Origin: Sulfuritalea sp.
Lineage (GTDB): Bacteria; Pseudomonadota; Gammaproteobacteria; Burkholderiales; Rhodocyclaceae
Direction: 5' to 3'
Assembly (NCBI GenBank): GCA_030651305.1
Contig: JAUSCI010000047.1
Coordinates: 1-64,000 of the forward strand
Length of the DNA: 64,000 bases
Positions 1 to 9,991 of this stretch are shown in pieces. Below the pieces are notes generated by a model. The model saw only the letters and a program-made list of their open reading frames with translations, was not told the DNA's origin and ran no database searches. Position 1 is the stretch's first letter. Each line of letters opens with the position of its first letter. The translations under genes and the position numbers were made by a program.

Positions 1-659
1 TGGATGATGCCGCTGCCGGCGTGGATCATCGGCGCGCCCGCCGCGATCAGCAGATCGGCGGCCTGCTTCACCTGCTCGAAAGTTGGCGCTGGCGGCACGG
101 CGTTGCGGTACTGGTGCGGCGCCCAGTAACTGACGTCGGCCTTGAATTTGCCGTTCATGATGGTTTCAGGCACGTCGACATGCACCACGCCGGGCCGGCC
201 CTCGTAACTCTTGCGCAGCGCCTTGCGCACCAGCTCGGGCACGCGGTCGAAGCTCGATACCGCCGAGCTCCACTTGCCGATCTTGCCGATGACGCCGCTC
301 TGGTCGAAGCACTGGTAGCTGCCGCCGCGGTCGGGATACATGATGCTCGGCCGGCGCGCGCTGGTGATCGCCAGCACGCGGTTGCCGTCGGCCTGCTCGA
401 CCACCAGGCCGGGCAGCAGGTTGGCGACGCCGGGGCCGTTGCTGGCCATGCAGACGCCGAGCTTGCCGGTCAGCCGCGCATAGGTGCCGGCCATGTGCGC
501 GGCGCAGGTCTCGTGGCGCGGCGTGACGATCTCGATGCCGAGCCGGTGCAGCGCCGAGTAGAAGCCGAAATAGGTGCCGTCGATGATGCCGAAGACTTTC
601 TCGACGCCTTCCTTCTGCAACATGCGGGCGATGACTTCGCCGCCGCTGATCTCTGCCAT
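1..659 (-). CDS. Thiamine pyrophosphate-dependent enzyme, acetolactate synthase-like (partial)
   Basis: The N-terminal 219 codons of a reverse-strand gene that runs off the left edge. The sequence begins MAEISGGEVIARMLQ and has the PYR-domain hallmarks of the acetolactate synthase/benzoylformate decarboxylase superfamily: the HET triplet supplying the glutamate that activates the TPP aminopyrimidine, then SNGPGVANLLPGL, equivalent to the family's GPGxxN loop. ATG at 659 follows GGGGAG by 9 nt. Without the C-terminal TPP-binding half the substrate cannot be assigned; true acetolactate synthase is only one option, and sulfoacetaldehyde- or benzaldehyde-type lyases share this N-terminus. Confidence 0.8.
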   Translation of the reverse strand, partial: MAEISGGEVIARMLQKEGVEKVFGIIDGTYFGFYSALHRLGIEIVTPRHETCAAHMAGTYARLTGKLGVCMASNGPGVANLLPGLVVEQADGNRVLAITSARRPSIMYPDRGGSYQCFDQSGVIGKIGKWSSAVSSFDRVPELVRKALRKSYEGRPGVVHVDVPETIMNGKFKADVSYWAPHQYRNAVPPAPTFEQVKQAADLLIAAGAPMIHAGSGII

Positions 660-884
660 GTTTCTGTTCTCCCCTTTTTGTTTGCCAATTGCAGTGCGAC
701 ATGCAGTTCGGGTGCTGGTCGCCAACAAGCGCCGGCTTCGATCACGTGTCGCGGCTGAATCCGCTCGTCGCGATCATGATTGCATAACTTCCGACGATTC
801 ACAATCAAAGCTCATCTTGCTTATCGCCGGGACTAGAATCCGTATCAGAGTCAATATCAGCCAACTTCGGGAAGGAGTCATTCC

Positions 885-1892
885 ATGTTCACGCTTCGAC
901 TACTGCGCGTTCTGATCGCCGCGACGGCTTTGGTGTTCTGTCCTGCTCACGCCGCCGATGGTCGGGCGGAAGTCAGCCGTCATGCACTGGCGGCGCCCGC
1001 CGCTGCGGAACAGTCGATTGCCGGTCTCGCCGCCTACTTGGCGCCGAGTTCATATTCACCCGCCGACAAGGCTTGGGCGATTTTCATCTGGATTGGCGAT
1101 CGCATCAGCTACGACGTCGACGCCTACCTGAGAGGCGATGTCCGCGACACCAAGGTGACGGCGGAAGGTGTGCTGCAGCGCAGGGCCACGGTATGCGACG
1201 GCTTTGCCGCCGTGTTCTCCGCGCTGGCGCGCGCCGCCGGGCTTGAAGTGGTCATCGTCGAGGGCTATGCCAAAGCCTACGGCGTGCCGGAATATACGGT
1301 TTTCAACACCACCAACCATGCCTGGAATCTGATCATGCTCGATGGTCGCTGGCAGGTGCTCGATCCGACCTGGGGCGCCGGCTATGTGTTTCAGGACCGC
1401 TATAACAAGCTGCTGGATACGGTGTATTTCCTCGGTCAGTCAGAGGAACTCAAGTTTACCCACTGGCCGGTCGACCCGAAGTGGCGCCAGGTCATGGGCC
1501 TGAGTCTGACAAAAGGCCAGTTCGAGGCCCAGCCGAACGTCGATCCCGGCCTGTTTCGCGCCGGCGTCAGGGGCAGCGCCATCAGTGCGGCCATCGCCGA
1601 ACCGGGCTACGCGGGGCTGGTGACGGTGTTCGAGCAGAACCATCGCGGGCTCAGGGTTCAGTCCATCCCCCTGTCGCAGCGACTGCGCGCCGGTCAGCCC
1701 TACCGCTTCCGGATGCAGGCTCAGGCCTTTGAGGAAATAGTCGTCATGAACGGCAGCGGCGCAGTTCCGCTGGCTGCCAGCAACGGCCTTGTCGACGGTG
1801 AATTTCGTCCCGCGTACGGATCGATGCTGGTCGCGGGGCGCCCGAAGGACGGCGGACGGCTCACCGGGCTGTTCCAATATACGGTCGAGTAG
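885..1892 (+). CDS. Secreted transglutaminase-like cysteine protease-fold protein
   Basis: 335 residues. A signal peptide (about residues 1-23, ending AHA) is followed by a transglutaminase-like core with an intact triad: Cys104 in TVCDG, His145 in NHAWN and Asp160 in VLDPTWG. The C-terminal ~140 residues are unassigned. The layout recalls kyphoscoliosis-peptidase-type bacterial proteins that act in the periplasm or at the cell surface; the substrate is unknown. GGAAGGAG 8 nt upstream supports ATG 885. It is separated by 109 bp from the downstream acyl-CoA genes and is probably its own unit. Confidence 0.75.
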   Translation: MFTLRLLRVLIAATALVFCPAHAADGRAEVSRHALAAPAAAEQSIAGLAAYLAPSSYSPADKAWAIFIWIGDRISYDVDAYLRGDVRDTKVTAEGVLQRRATVCDGFAAVFSALARAAGLEVVIVEGYAKAYGVPEYTVFNTTNHAWNLIMLDGRWQVLDPTWGAGYVFQDRYNKLLDTVYFLGQSEELKFTHWPVDPKWRQVMGLSLTKGQFEAQPNVDPGLFRAGVRGSAISAAIAEPGYAGLVTVFEQNHRGLRVQSIPLSQRLRAGQPYRFRMQAQAFEEIVVMNGSGAVPLAASNGLVDGEFRPAYGSMLVAGRPKDGGRLTGLFQYTVE

Positions 1893-2001
1893 CAAAGCCC
1901 GCGAAAGTGACACGTCATAGGGCCATGGAATAGCTGAAACGACTTATTGCATTGCAGCAAATCCGCGCTAAGATAGTAATATCAGCTCAGGGAGCGCGCT
2001 C

Positions 2002-3420
2002 ATGACCCAGTTTCAGGCCATCAATTCCGAGTACATCGAAAATCGCACTTTCGATGAAATTGTCATCGGCGACAGCGCAACGCTGGTGCGCACCTTGCGC
2101 CAGGAAGACATTCAGATGTACGCCATCATGTCGGGCGACATCAATCCATCCCACGTCGATCCGGAATATGCTCATTCCTCCATGCTGCGCGAGGTGATTG
2201 CCCATGGCATGTGGGGCGGCGCCCTGATTTCCAATGTGCTCGGCACCCAGTTTCCCGGCCCGGGCACGGTATACGTTGACCAGACACTACACTTCGCGCT
2301 GCCGGTACGGGTCGGCGACACGCTGACGGTCACCATCACCTGCCAGAAGAAGTTTCCGCGCAATCATCACATCATGTTCGATTGCGTGTGCACAAATCAG
2401 GACGCACAAAGGGTGATCAGCGGCACGGCGGAAGTACTGGCGCCCACCGAAAAAATAAAGCGCCTGAAAGCCAGTTTGCCGGAATTCAAACTGTCCCAAA
2501 ACCGCAAGGCACGGTTCGAACACTTGATGGAAATCACCAGGGGGCTGCCACCGATATCGATGGCGGTGGTCCATCCCTGCGACACCGAATCACTCAAGGG
2601 CGCGCTGCTGGCACGCGATCGCGGCCTGATCATCCCTACCCTGGTCGGCCCGGAAGACAAGATTCGCCAACTGGCTGAAGCCTGCCAACTCGACCTCTAT
2701 GGCTGCACCCTGATCAACGTCGCCCATAGCCACGCTGCCGCCGAAGTCGCCGTCTCGCTGGCACGCGAAGGGCAGGTCGAGGCACTGACGAAGGGCTCGC
2801 TGCATACCGACGAATTGATGAGCGAAGTGATCGACAAGCTTACCGGTCTGCGCACGGCAAGACGCATCAGCCATGTGTTCCTGATGGATGTGCCGACTTA
2901 TCCGCGCCTGCTGTTCATTACCGATGCGGCGGTAAACGTCGCGCCCACTCTCGAAGACAAGGTCGACATCGTCCAGAACGCGATTGATCTGGCTCATATG
3001 CTGAAAATTTCCGATCCCAAAGTGGCGATTCTCGCGGCGGTCGAAACCGTCAATATCAAGATGCAGGCCACGCTCGACGCCGCAGCCCTGTGCAAGATGG
3101 CCGACCGCGGCCAGATTACCGGCGGACTCCTGGATGGCCCGCTGGCCTTCGACAACGCCATTTCGGTGGTGGCCGCGCGCACCAAGGGCATCAAGTCGGC
3201 AGTCGCCGGCCAGGCCGACATCCTGCTGGTGCCCGACATCGAATCCGGCAACATGCTGGCCAAGCAACTCGAATATCTTGCCGATGCCTTGATGTCGGGC
3301 ATTGTGCTCGGCGCCCGGGTGCCGATCGTGCTGACCAGCCGCTCCGACTCCGCCGAAACGCGCACTGCCTCGACCGCCGTGGCAGTGGTCATGGCGCATG
3401 CAAAACGCAAGAAGATCTAG
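2002..3420 (+). CDS. MaoC hydratase-phosphate acyltransferase fusion protein
   Basis: 472 residues with two domains. Residues ~10-150 form a MaoC/hot-dog (R)-enoyl-CoA hydratase domain with the catalytic segment SGDINPSHVD. Residues ~165-470 form a phosphate acetyl/butyryltransferase domain (GLIIPTLVG; TGGLLDGPLAFDNA near the C-terminus). The first domain would hydrate enoyl-CoA, the second would exchange CoA for phosphate to give an acyl phosphate. The acetate kinase 12 bp downstream then completes substrate-level ATP formation from acyl-CoA. This fusion is annotated in many proteobacteria as bifunctional enoyl-CoA hydratase/phosphate acetyltransferase. ATG 2002 is preceded by GGGAG. Which acyl group is used cannot be read from sequence. 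Confidence 0.88.
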   Translation: MTQFQAINSEYIENRTFDEIVIGDSATLVRTLRQEDIQMYAIMSGDINPSHVDPEYAHSSMLREVIAHGMWGGALISNVLGTQFPGPGTVYVDQTLHFALPVRVGDTLTVTITCQKKFPRNHHIMFDCVCTNQDAQRVISGTAEVLAPTEKIKRLKASLPEFKLSQNRKARFEHLMEITRGLPPISMAVVHPCDTESLKGALLARDRGLIIPTLVGPEDKIRQLAEACQLDLYGCTLINVAHSHAAAEVAVSLAREGQVEALTKGSLHTDELMSEVIDKLTGLRTARRISHVFLMDVPTYPRLLFITDAAVNVAPTLEDKVDIVQNAIDLAHMLKISDPKVAILAAVETVNIKMQATLDAAALCKMADRGQITGGLLDGPLAFDNAISVVAARTKGIKSAVAGQADILLVPDIESGNMLAKQLEYLADALMSGIVLGARVPIVLTSRSDSAETRTASTAVAVVMAHAKRKKI

Positions 3421-3432
3421 CCCGGCGAAGCC

Positions 3433-4635
3433 ATGACCGACGCCATTCTTACCCTGAATGCCGGTTCATCCTCGATCAAGTTCGCGCTGTTTGCGCGGCA
3501 AGAGCCAATTCCACGGCAACCGGAACTCGTCGGCCAGATCGACGGCATCGGTGCCGGCGGCGGTCGACATGCGCATCTCAAGGCCCGAAATGCGAGTGGC
3601 CGCACGCTGGACGACAGTGACCTGTTGCTGGAAGGTCCGGCTGAAGCCCAGCACAAGGCCGCTTTGAATTTTCTGCTTGACTGGGTGCACCAGCACGAAG
3701 CAGGCTGGCGCATTTCCGGCGTCGGCCATCGCGTGGTGCATGGCGCGCAGAAGTTCTCGCAACCGATCGTGCTCGACACCGCCATCGTCGATGCGCTGCG
3801 TGGCTTCATTCCGCTGGCCCCCCTGCACCAGCCGCACAATCTTGCCGGCATCGATGCAATGACGTTCGCATTGCCCGACATACCGCAGGTGGCCTGCTTC
3901 GACACCGCGTTTCATTGCAGCCAGCCCGAAGTGGCGCAACTCTTCGCCCTGCCCCGCGCCATTACCGCGCAAGGCGTGCGCCGTTACGGTTTTCACGGCC
4001 TGTCCTACGAATACATTGCCGAAGTCCTGCCGCAGCACCTCGACGCGGATTGCGCCACGGGCCGCGTCATCGTGGCGCATCTGGGCAATGGCGCTTCGAT
4101 GTGCGCCATGAAAAAGCTCCGGAGCCAGGCCACCACCATGGGTTTCACCGCCGTCGATGGCCTGATGATGGGCACCCGTAGCGGCAATATCGATCCCGGC
4201 GTACTGCTGTATCTGATGGACTATCAGCACATGGATGCCCAGGCCCTGACCCGCCTGCTCTACAAGGAGTCGGGACTGCTGGGCGTTTCCGGCATCAGTC
4301 AGGATATGCGCATACTGCTGGATTCGGCGGCGCCTGAAGCGCGCGAAGCCGTCGCTCTGTTCTGCTATCGCATCGTGCGCGAAATCGGCTCGCTGGCGGC
4401 CGCGCTGGGCGGACTCGATGCGCTGATATTCACCGGCGGCATCGGCGAACATGGCGCACCGGTGAGGGAACGGGTGTGCGCTCAACTCGGCTGGCTCGGA
4501 CTGCGTCTGGATGCCGCGAAAAATGCCGCCAACGCGTCGAATATTTCGACGCCTGACAGCCAGATCCGCGTCTGCGTCATACCCACTAATGAAGAATGGA
4601 TGATCGCGCGGCACACAGCGAAACTCGTTGCCTAA
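3433..4635 (+). CDS. ackA: Acetate kinase
   Basis: 400 residues, the usual length. Acetokinase signatures are in order: LTLNAGSSSIKF at the N-terminus (phosphate loop), GHRVVHG near residue 97, a second actin-like loop HLGNGASMCA near 220, MGTRSGNIDPG, and TGGIGEHG near 337. It converts acyl phosphate plus ADP to carboxylate plus ATP in the cytoplasm. The 12-bp gap to the upstream transacylase fusion argues for one transcript and coupled function. Butyrate or propionate kinase activity is possible given the unusual partner. Confidence 0.95.
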   Translation: MTDAILTLNAGSSSIKFALFARQEPIPRQPELVGQIDGIGAGGGRHAHLKARNASGRTLDDSDLLLEGPAEAQHKAALNFLLDWVHQHEAGWRISGVGHRVVHGAQKFSQPIVLDTAIVDALRGFIPLAPLHQPHNLAGIDAMTFALPDIPQVACFDTAFHCSQPEVAQLFALPRAITAQGVRRYGFHGLSYEYIAEVLPQHLDADCATGRVIVAHLGNGASMCAMKKLRSQATTMGFTAVDGLMMGTRSGNIDPGVLLYLMDYQHMDAQALTRLLYKESGLLGVSGISQDMRILLDSAAPEAREAVALFCYRIVREIGSLAAALGGLDALIFTGGIGEHGAPVRERVCAQLGWLGLRLDAAKNAANASNISTPDSQIRVCVIPTNEEWMIARHTAKLVA

Positions 4636-4668
4636 GTAGGCACTTTCAGCGGTTTCCTGTCCTGTCAA

Positions 4669-4691
4669 GTCTGTCAACCCCCTTGACGGAC
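4669..4691 (+). terminator. Hairpin downstream of ackA
   Basis: A 9-bp stem (GTCTGTCAA with TTGACGGAC, one G-T pair) encloses a five-C loop 34 bp after the ackA stop. No T-run follows, so intrinsic termination is uncertain. The rest of the 322-bp gap before nrdJ holds the candidate NrdR site and an AT-rich promoter-like stretch (4845-4880). Confidence 0.35.
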
Positions 4692-4797
4692 AGACCCGAA
4701 ACCACCCTAGCAAAAAGCGGCCCAGGTTGCCTTCACGCCAAGTCTTGAAAAGCAGCGCCATCCCCCTGTTTTTCTTCCTCTTTCAGATGGGCAAAAC

Positions 4798-4813
4798 ATA
4801 CTATATCTAGTAG
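4798..4813 (+). promoter_or_regulatory. Candidate NrdR box upstream of nrdJ
   Basis: ATACTATATCTAGTAG contains ACTATATCTAGT, which matches 11 of 12 positions of the palindromic NrdR core ACTATATATAGT. It lies about 150 bp upstream of the ribonucleotide reductase start. NrdR normally binds paired boxes roughly three helical turns apart; a weak partner, CACTAGTCGT, sits at 4831-4840, about 30 bp downstream. The site is inferred from motif and context only. Confidence 0.45.
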
Positions 4814-4957
4814 GGCGTACCCAACACCTGCACTAGTCGTTTTCGTAACATATTGTTTTAGTTAATGTAAAAATTTTCTGCTTTTCACACCACGGAGCCG
4901 GGGGTATGCTTCACCGCTCACTGGACACCTAAACGGACATAGCCTTCGGACGAGACC

Positions 4958-7852
4958 ATGACTACAACGAACAATAATACCGAGGAATCAACAGTCTATG
5001 AACACACTGGGCAGATGGGCCTGCCTCTGCCACAAGAAATTTCAGGCGAAGTGCTGCTTGAAAAATATGCCAAGGGCACTGAACGCGACGTGCGCGACGT
5101 GCGCAGCCGCGTGGCCCGCGCGCTGGCTTCCATAGAAGTCGAAGACAAACGCGGTTTTTGGGAGACGCGCTTTCTCGAAGCCCAGGAAAACGGGTTCGTT
5201 CCCGCCGGCCGCATCAACTCCGCCGCCGGCACGGATCTGTGCGCCACACTGATCAACTGCTTCGTGCAACCGGTGGGTGATTCGATCTCCGAGATCGTCG
5301 ACGGCCGTCCCGGTATCTACACGGCATTGCTGCAGGCGGCCGAGACCATGCGCCGCGGTGGCGGCGTCGGCTACGACTTTTCATCGATCCGTCCTATCGG
5401 GGCTCACGTCAAGGGCACACAGTCGCGCGCCTCCGGCCCGGTCTCGTACATGCGCGTCTTCGACCGTTCCTGCGAGACCGTCGAATCCGCCGGCAGCCGC
5501 CGCGGTGCGCAGATGGGTGTATTGCGTTGCGACCACCCGGACATCGAAGATTTCATTCATGCCAAGGATGCCGGTGACCTGACCAACTTCAACATCTCGG
5601 TCGGTGTCACTGACGCCTTCATGCAGGCGGTGGAGGCCGACGGCGAAATCGAACTGACGCATCGGGCCAACCCGTCGGCGGATATAAAGACCAATGGCGC
5701 CTACCAGCGTGGCGACGGCCAATGGGTCTATCGCAAGATTCGCGCTCGCGATCTGTGGGAACAGGTCATGCGATCAACATACGATCACGCCGAACCGGGC
5801 ATCCTCTTCCTCGATCGCATGAACAAGGACAACAACCTCTACTACTGCGAGACCATCGAGGCCACCAACCCCTGCGCCGAACAGCCGCTGCCGCCGTACG
5901 GCTGCTGCTGCCTCGGTTCGATCAATCTGACGCTGTTCGTCCAGGACGCTTTTTCCAAGAAGGCCAGCTTCGATTTCGCCGCCTTCGGCAGAACCATCGA
6001 CACCTCGGTGCGCATGCTCGACAACGTGCTCGACGCCACCCACTGGCCGCTGGAGCAGCAACTCAAGGAAGCGCAGAACAAGCGCCGTGTCGGCCTCGGT
6101 TTCACCGGCCTGGGAGATGCGTTGATCATGCTCAAGCTGCGCTACGACACCGACGCCGCGCGCGACATGGCGACCAAGATCTCCGAGTACATGCGCGACC
6201 GCTCCTACCTGTATTCGGTCGAACTGGCCAAGGAACGCGGTGCCTTCCCGCTGTTCAACGCCGACATGTACCTGTCCGGCGGCAATTTCGCATCGCGCCT
6301 GCCGCAGGAGGTCAAGGATGCCATCCGCAAGCACGGCCTGCGCAACTCGCACCTGCTCTCGATCGCGCCCACCGGCACCATCAGCCTGGCCTTCGCCGAC
6401 AATGCCAGCAACGGCATCGAGCCGCCCTTCTCCTGGGTCTACACGCGCAAAAAGCGCATGGCCGACGGCACCTTCAAGGAATACGCGGTCGAGGACTACG
6501 CCTGGCGCCTCTACAAGCACCAGGGCGGCGATGTTTCCAAGTTGCCCGACTACTTCGTCACCGCGCTGGAGATCTCGGCACAGGCCCACGAGCAGATGGT
6601 TGCCGCCGTGGCGCCTTATGTCGACACCTCGATCTCGAAGACGGTAAATGTCCCCGCCGACTATCCCTATTCCGAGTTCGAAGACCTCTACATGGTGGCC
6701 TGGAAATCCGGCCTCAAGGGGCTCGCCACCTACCGGCCCAACTCGGTACTGGGCAGCGTGCTCTCCGTCACCCAGACCCCCGCGGAAAGCGCCCAGAAAC
6801 AGCCGCAGGACGTCACCATCGATCACGCCAATCGCCGGCTTTCGATCGGCGCCCTACCCGCCCCGGTGCTCGCTTCCCTGCGCTGGCCTGGCCGCCCGCG
6901 CATGGCCGACGGCAATGCGGCATGGACTTACATGATTGAAGCGCCGGCCGGCGAGTTTGCCCTCTTCGTTGGCCAGATCGCCAACGATTCCGGACGCGAG
7001 GTGCCCTTCGAAGTCTGGGTCAACGGCGCCGAGCAACCGCGCGGCATTGGTGCAGTGGCCAAGACACTGTCGATGGACATGCGCGCCAACGACAAGGCCT
7101 GGCTAAAGCTCAAGCTCGATGCCCTGGCCAGGACGCAAGGCGATGACGCTTTTGAGCTGCCTCTGCCGCCCAATGGTGAGCGCAAACTGGTCCCCGGCGT
7201 CGTCTCGGCATTGGCCCAGGTGGTGCGCTACCGCTGCGAAAAGCTCGGTGCGCTGGATGGCTCCGAAGCCACGCCGGTGATCGACTGCATGTTCAGCCGC
7301 GACGAACCCAAGACAGGCACCGACGGCACGCTGTCATGGACCGTGGATGTCGTCAATCCGGCCTCCGGCGAAGAGTTCGTGCTCGGCCTGAAGGAAATCA
7401 CCTTGCCCGACGGCGTCACGCGGCCCTACTCGGTGTGGCTTTCCGGCCACTATCCGCGAGCCCTGGACGGCTTGACGCGGCTGCTCTCGCTCGACATGCG
7501 CGTGCTCGACCCGGCCTGGATCGGCATGAAACTGAGGAAGCTGCTGAACTACGCCGAACCACTGGGCGATTTCATGGCCCGCGTGCCCGGCTCCAACAAG
7601 CAGCAAAACTGGCCTTCGACCGTCGCCTACATCGCCCGCCTGATCATGCATCGCTACGCCATGCTGCGCATCCTCGACGAGAACGGCTACCCTACGCGCG
7701 AAATGGGCATCCTCGAAGTCCCCGAGCAGAAGAGCGGCGGCGTCAAGGTGATGCAGGGTTCGCTATGCGCCGAATGCGGCAATTACACGGTGATCCGCAA
7801 GGATGGCTGCGACTTCTGTTCGGCTTGTGGCGCGGTGGGCAGCTGCGGCTGA
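4958..7852 (+). CDS. nrdJ: Adenosylcobalamin-dependent (class II) ribonucleotide reductase
   Basis: 964 residues. The enzyme reduces ribonucleotides to deoxyribonucleotides using a B12-generated thiyl radical, so it needs no oxygen. Visible are the radical-site loop [14 protein letters not shown] (~residue 300), the phosphate-binding APTGTISL (~470) and a C-terminal redox tail with paired cysteines (CAEC, CDFCSAC, ending GSCG), which re-reduces the active site. Between ~residues 620 and 900 two similar modules occur (FEVWVNG...[12 protein letters not shown] and YSVWLSG...[12 protein letters not shown]), like duplicated TSCPD domains. ATG 4958 follows GGACGAG. A strong terminator closes the gene; an NrdR-like box lies upstream. 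Confidence 0.93.
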   Translation: MTTTNNNTEESTVYEHTGQMGLPLPQEISGEVLLEKYAKGTERDVRDVRSRVARALASIEVEDKRGFWETRFLEAQENGFVPAGRINSAAGTDLCATLINCFVQPVGDSISEIVDGRPGIYTALLQAAETMRRGGGVGYDFSSIRPIGAHVKGTQSRASGPVSYMRVFDRSCETVESAGSRRGAQMGVLRCDHPDIEDFIHAKDAGDLTNFNISVGVTDAFMQAVEADGEIELTHRANPSADIKTNGAYQRGDGQWVYRKIRARDLWEQVMRSTYDHAEPGILFLDRMNKDNNLYYCETIEATNPCAEQPLPPYGCCCLGSINLTLFVQDAFSKKASFDFAAFGRTIDTSVRMLDNVLDATHWPLEQQLKEAQNKRRVGLGFTGLGDALIMLKLRYDTDAARDMATKISEYMRDRSYLYSVELAKERGAFPLFNADMYLSGGNFASRLPQEVKDAIRKHGLRNSHLLSIAPTGTISLAFADNASNGIEPPFSWVYTRKKRMADGTFKEYAVEDYAWRLYKHQGGDVSKLPDYFVTALEISAQAHEQMVAAVAPYVDTSISKTVNVPADYPYSEFEDLYMVAWKSGLKGLATYRPNSVLGSVLSVTQTPAESAQKQPQDVTIDHANRRLSIGALPAPVLASLRWPGRPRMADGNAAWTYMIEAPAGEFALFVGQIANDSGREVPFEVWVNGAEQPRGIGAVAKTLSMDMRANDKAWLKLKLDALARTQGDDAFELPLPPNGERKLVPGVVSALAQVVRYRCEKLGALDGSEATPVIDCMFSRDEPKTGTDGTLSWTVDVVNPASGEEFVLGLKEITLPDGVTRPYSVWLSGHYPRALDGLTRLLSLDMRVLDPAWIGMKLRKLLNYAEPLGDFMARVPGSNKQQNWPSTVAYIARLIMHRYAMLRILDENGYPTREMGILEVPEQKSGGVKVMQGSLCAECGNYTVIRKDGCDFCSACGAVGSCG

Positions 7853-7874
7853 CCGATCACGATCGGGTCAATCC

Positions 7875-7911
7875 AAAAAAGACCTCAGGAGTGATCCTGA
7901 GGTCTTTTTTT
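7875..7911 (+). terminator. Rho-independent terminator of nrdJ
   Basis: A perfect 10-bp stem (GACCTCAGGA / TCCTGAGGTC, 7881-7904) with a 4-nt loop is flanked by A6 and T7, 22 bp after the nrdJ stop. The flanking A and T runs make it usable in both directions, so it could also end the reverse-strand gene at 7998. Confidence 0.95.
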
Positions 7912-7997
7912 GCCGAGTCGGTGCTGACCTTCACCCGACGTCGACTCGTGCTTTCACGATTCGTCGATCCATGCTGGCGACGCATAGCCAGCTTGCG

Positions 7998-8921
7998 TTA
8001 CCGGTTGCGTTCCGGACCTCGCTCGTCGCGTTTGTCGCGGTCTTTCTCCTGCTCCTGCGACGCTCCCTTGCCACGCTGAACCCGTTCTTGGCCGGATTTT
8101 TGCGTCGGCTGCTCGTGCTGGACGGCCTGCGACTGCTGCCTCTGCTCGCCGACTGCCGCGTCTCTCTCTCTGGGAGACGCCTGAGTCGGGGCTGATTTCT
8201 TGCCGGCTTCATCGCCCTTTTGCGGCGATTGCACGCGCGGAACCGCCGGGCCGCCCTGTTGGAGAGATGGTTGCGGGTTGGTGCGCCGAACATCCTGCTG
8301 CCTCGGCGTCCGCTCCTGAGTCGCTTCCTGCCGGGAAGACGCAGGCTTTTGTACTGCCTGCCCCTGATAGTGTTGCCGCACCACGGCGTCGCGCGGTTGA
8401 TAGCCGTAATTCCGGCTGTTGAGTTCGTGCTGCTGCTCCGCCCGGGGATAGCGATCCCCCGAATACTCGCGCTGGTGGACGGGCAGCGGAGCGATCGCCG
8501 GAACCGCACTGCGCTGCCACCTGTCCCAACCGCTGCGTCGCTGCTGCCATTCATTGCCCCAGTGATCTCCCCAGCGGGGCGGCGCATTGGAACGCCAGCC
8601 GCGGAAGTACAGCGGAGGATCGCGGTAGTAGCTGACCGGGATGCGCAGCACGAACAGCGGCACAAACTCAGGACCGACAAGTCCCCAGGGACCGTTGTAC
8701 CACGAACTCGCGTACCAGTTATCCCTCTCGTAAACCCAGTACATGCCGTCGTAGAAGAAGAAATTCGAATCCAGTTGCGGCGCGTAATAGACCGGATAGC
8801 CCGGCACCTGGACCAGGGTCGGGTACAGCGGCAGATTGATCCCGATACTGACGCTGACCTGAGCAACGGCCGAAGTCACCGAGCAAAACAACAGCCACAA
8901 CACAACAGTTAGGTAGCGCAT
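7998..8921 (-). CDS. Secreted low-complexity protein, aromatic N-half and Gln/Arg-rich C-half
   Basis: 307 residues. The signal peptide ends near AVA-QVSVSIG. The N-terminal half is rich in Tyr, Trp and Pro (PVYYAPQLDSNFFFYDG, WRSNAPPRWGDHWGNEW), as in YXWGXW-type or similar periplasmic proteins of betaproteobacteria. The C-terminal ~150 residues are a highly charged Gln/Arg/Glu/Pro-rich tail, probably disordered. GGAGG 7 nt before ATG 8921 supports the start. No enzymatic motif is visible; function unknown. Confidence 0.75.
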   Translation of the reverse strand: MRYLTVVLWLLFCSVTSAVAQVSVSIGINLPLYPTLVQVPGYPVYYAPQLDSNFFFYDGMYWVYERDNWYASSWYNGPWGLVGPEFVPLFVLRIPVSYYRDPPLYFRGWRSNAPPRWGDHWGNEWQQRRSGWDRWQRSAVPAIAPLPVHQREYSGDRYPRAEQQHELNSRNYGYQPRDAVVRQHYQGQAVQKPASSRQEATQERTPRQQDVRRTNPQPSLQQGGPAVPRVQSPQKGDEAGKKSAPTQASPRERDAAVGEQRQQSQAVQHEQPTQKSGQERVQRGKGASQEQEKDRDKRDERGPERNR

Positions 8922-9156
8922 TCTTTGTCCTCCAGTTCGATTACGGGGGTCGGACGGCGATCAAGGAGCAATGGCACCGAACCTGATTTCTTCCACGTTT
9001 TCCGCTGAGTCAGACTATCCGATTGCGCCAGGAACATTCTGTGGGCTATCGCACATAGGACGACTGGATGGCCGCTCCGGGCTTCACGGTCAACAACGGA
9101 ATCCGGCTGCCGGCAAAGTGCCACCGCCTTCGTGGCTTCCGCGTTGCGCCCCTGTG

Positions 9157-9978
9157 TTACCCGCGCTCCATGGCCACGTTATCCAGCCGCTGCATCCAGT
9201 CGAGAACTTCGCCCACCGTTTCATCCGGCTGCTCGAAGGGAAACAGGTGCGAGCCTTCCAGCCAGCTGATGCGTCCTTGTGTCAGGCGTCGCGTGGCGGC
9301 CAGCCCGACCTGCCGAATTTCGCGTGAACGGCGGCCACCAATGAAGGCCACCGGCCCGCCCTGCGGATGCAGCCGCAGATAGGACTCCAGACGATGCGGC
9401 ACGGTTGAGTAGATCTCCGCTTCGATCGCCGGACGAAAGCTCAGGCGGCGACCGGTTCCTCCACTGTCGGCGGGATCCTGTTCGGTGCCGAAGCGGATGT
9501 AGTCATTGAGGATATCCGGATGCCAGCGGGCGAACATCGGCTTCGCCGCAAAATGCCGGTGGGCCTCACCCAGATTCGGCCAACGGTCGCGGCGCTTTTC
9601 CGCCGCAGCAGCCGGCGACATCCGCCACATCTGGCCGGTCGCCTTGACCGCACCGATCAGCCCGGATTTCCAGCCGTACACGATGGGCGAATCGAGCAAC
9701 ACGATGCCACGCACACGCTCGGGACGCTGGCCGGCCGCGAGCAGGCTCAGGTAGCCACCCATCGAGTGCCCGACCAGCCAGAGGCGGGGCTGCGGCAGGC
9801 TGTCGATCAGTGCAGTGAGCTGTTGCGTCATGCCGCGCCAGCGGCGATCAACCGGGAACTGCGCGTCATGGCCAAAATGCTCAACGGCTGCCACCTCATG
9901 GCCGGCAGTCCGCCAACCATCAAACAGCTGGCGATAAGTGGACGCGCTATAGCTGTTGGCGTGGGAAAAAACGATCAT
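9157..9978 (-). CDS. Alpha/beta hydrolase
   Basis: About 273 residues from ATG 9978 (MIVFSHANSYSASTYRQ), the start that fits an alpha/beta hydrolase N-terminal strand. An earlier in-frame start would overlap the upstream GIY-YIG gene. The nucleophile elbow GHSMGG is near residue 95; a late Asp and the His of EGSHLFPFEQP complete a plausible triad. Substrate unknown. It lies 13 bp after the GIY-YIG gene and is likely co-transcribed with it. Confidence 0.8.
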   Translation of the reverse strand: MIVFSHANSYSASTYRQLFDGWRTAGHEVAAVEHFGHDAQFPVDRRWRGMTQQLTALIDSLPQPRLWLVGHSMGGYLSLLAAGQRPERVRGIVLLDSPIVYGWKSGLIGAVKATGQMWRMSPAAAAEKRRDRWPNLGEAHRHFAAKPMFARWHPDILNDYIRFGTEQDPADSGGTGRRLSFRPAIEAEIYSTVPHRLESYLRLHPQGGPVAFIGGRRSREIRQVGLAATRRLTQGRISWLEGSHLFPFEQPDETVGEVLDWMQRLDNVAMERG

Positions 9979-9991
9979 GGCGGCAAGCGGG

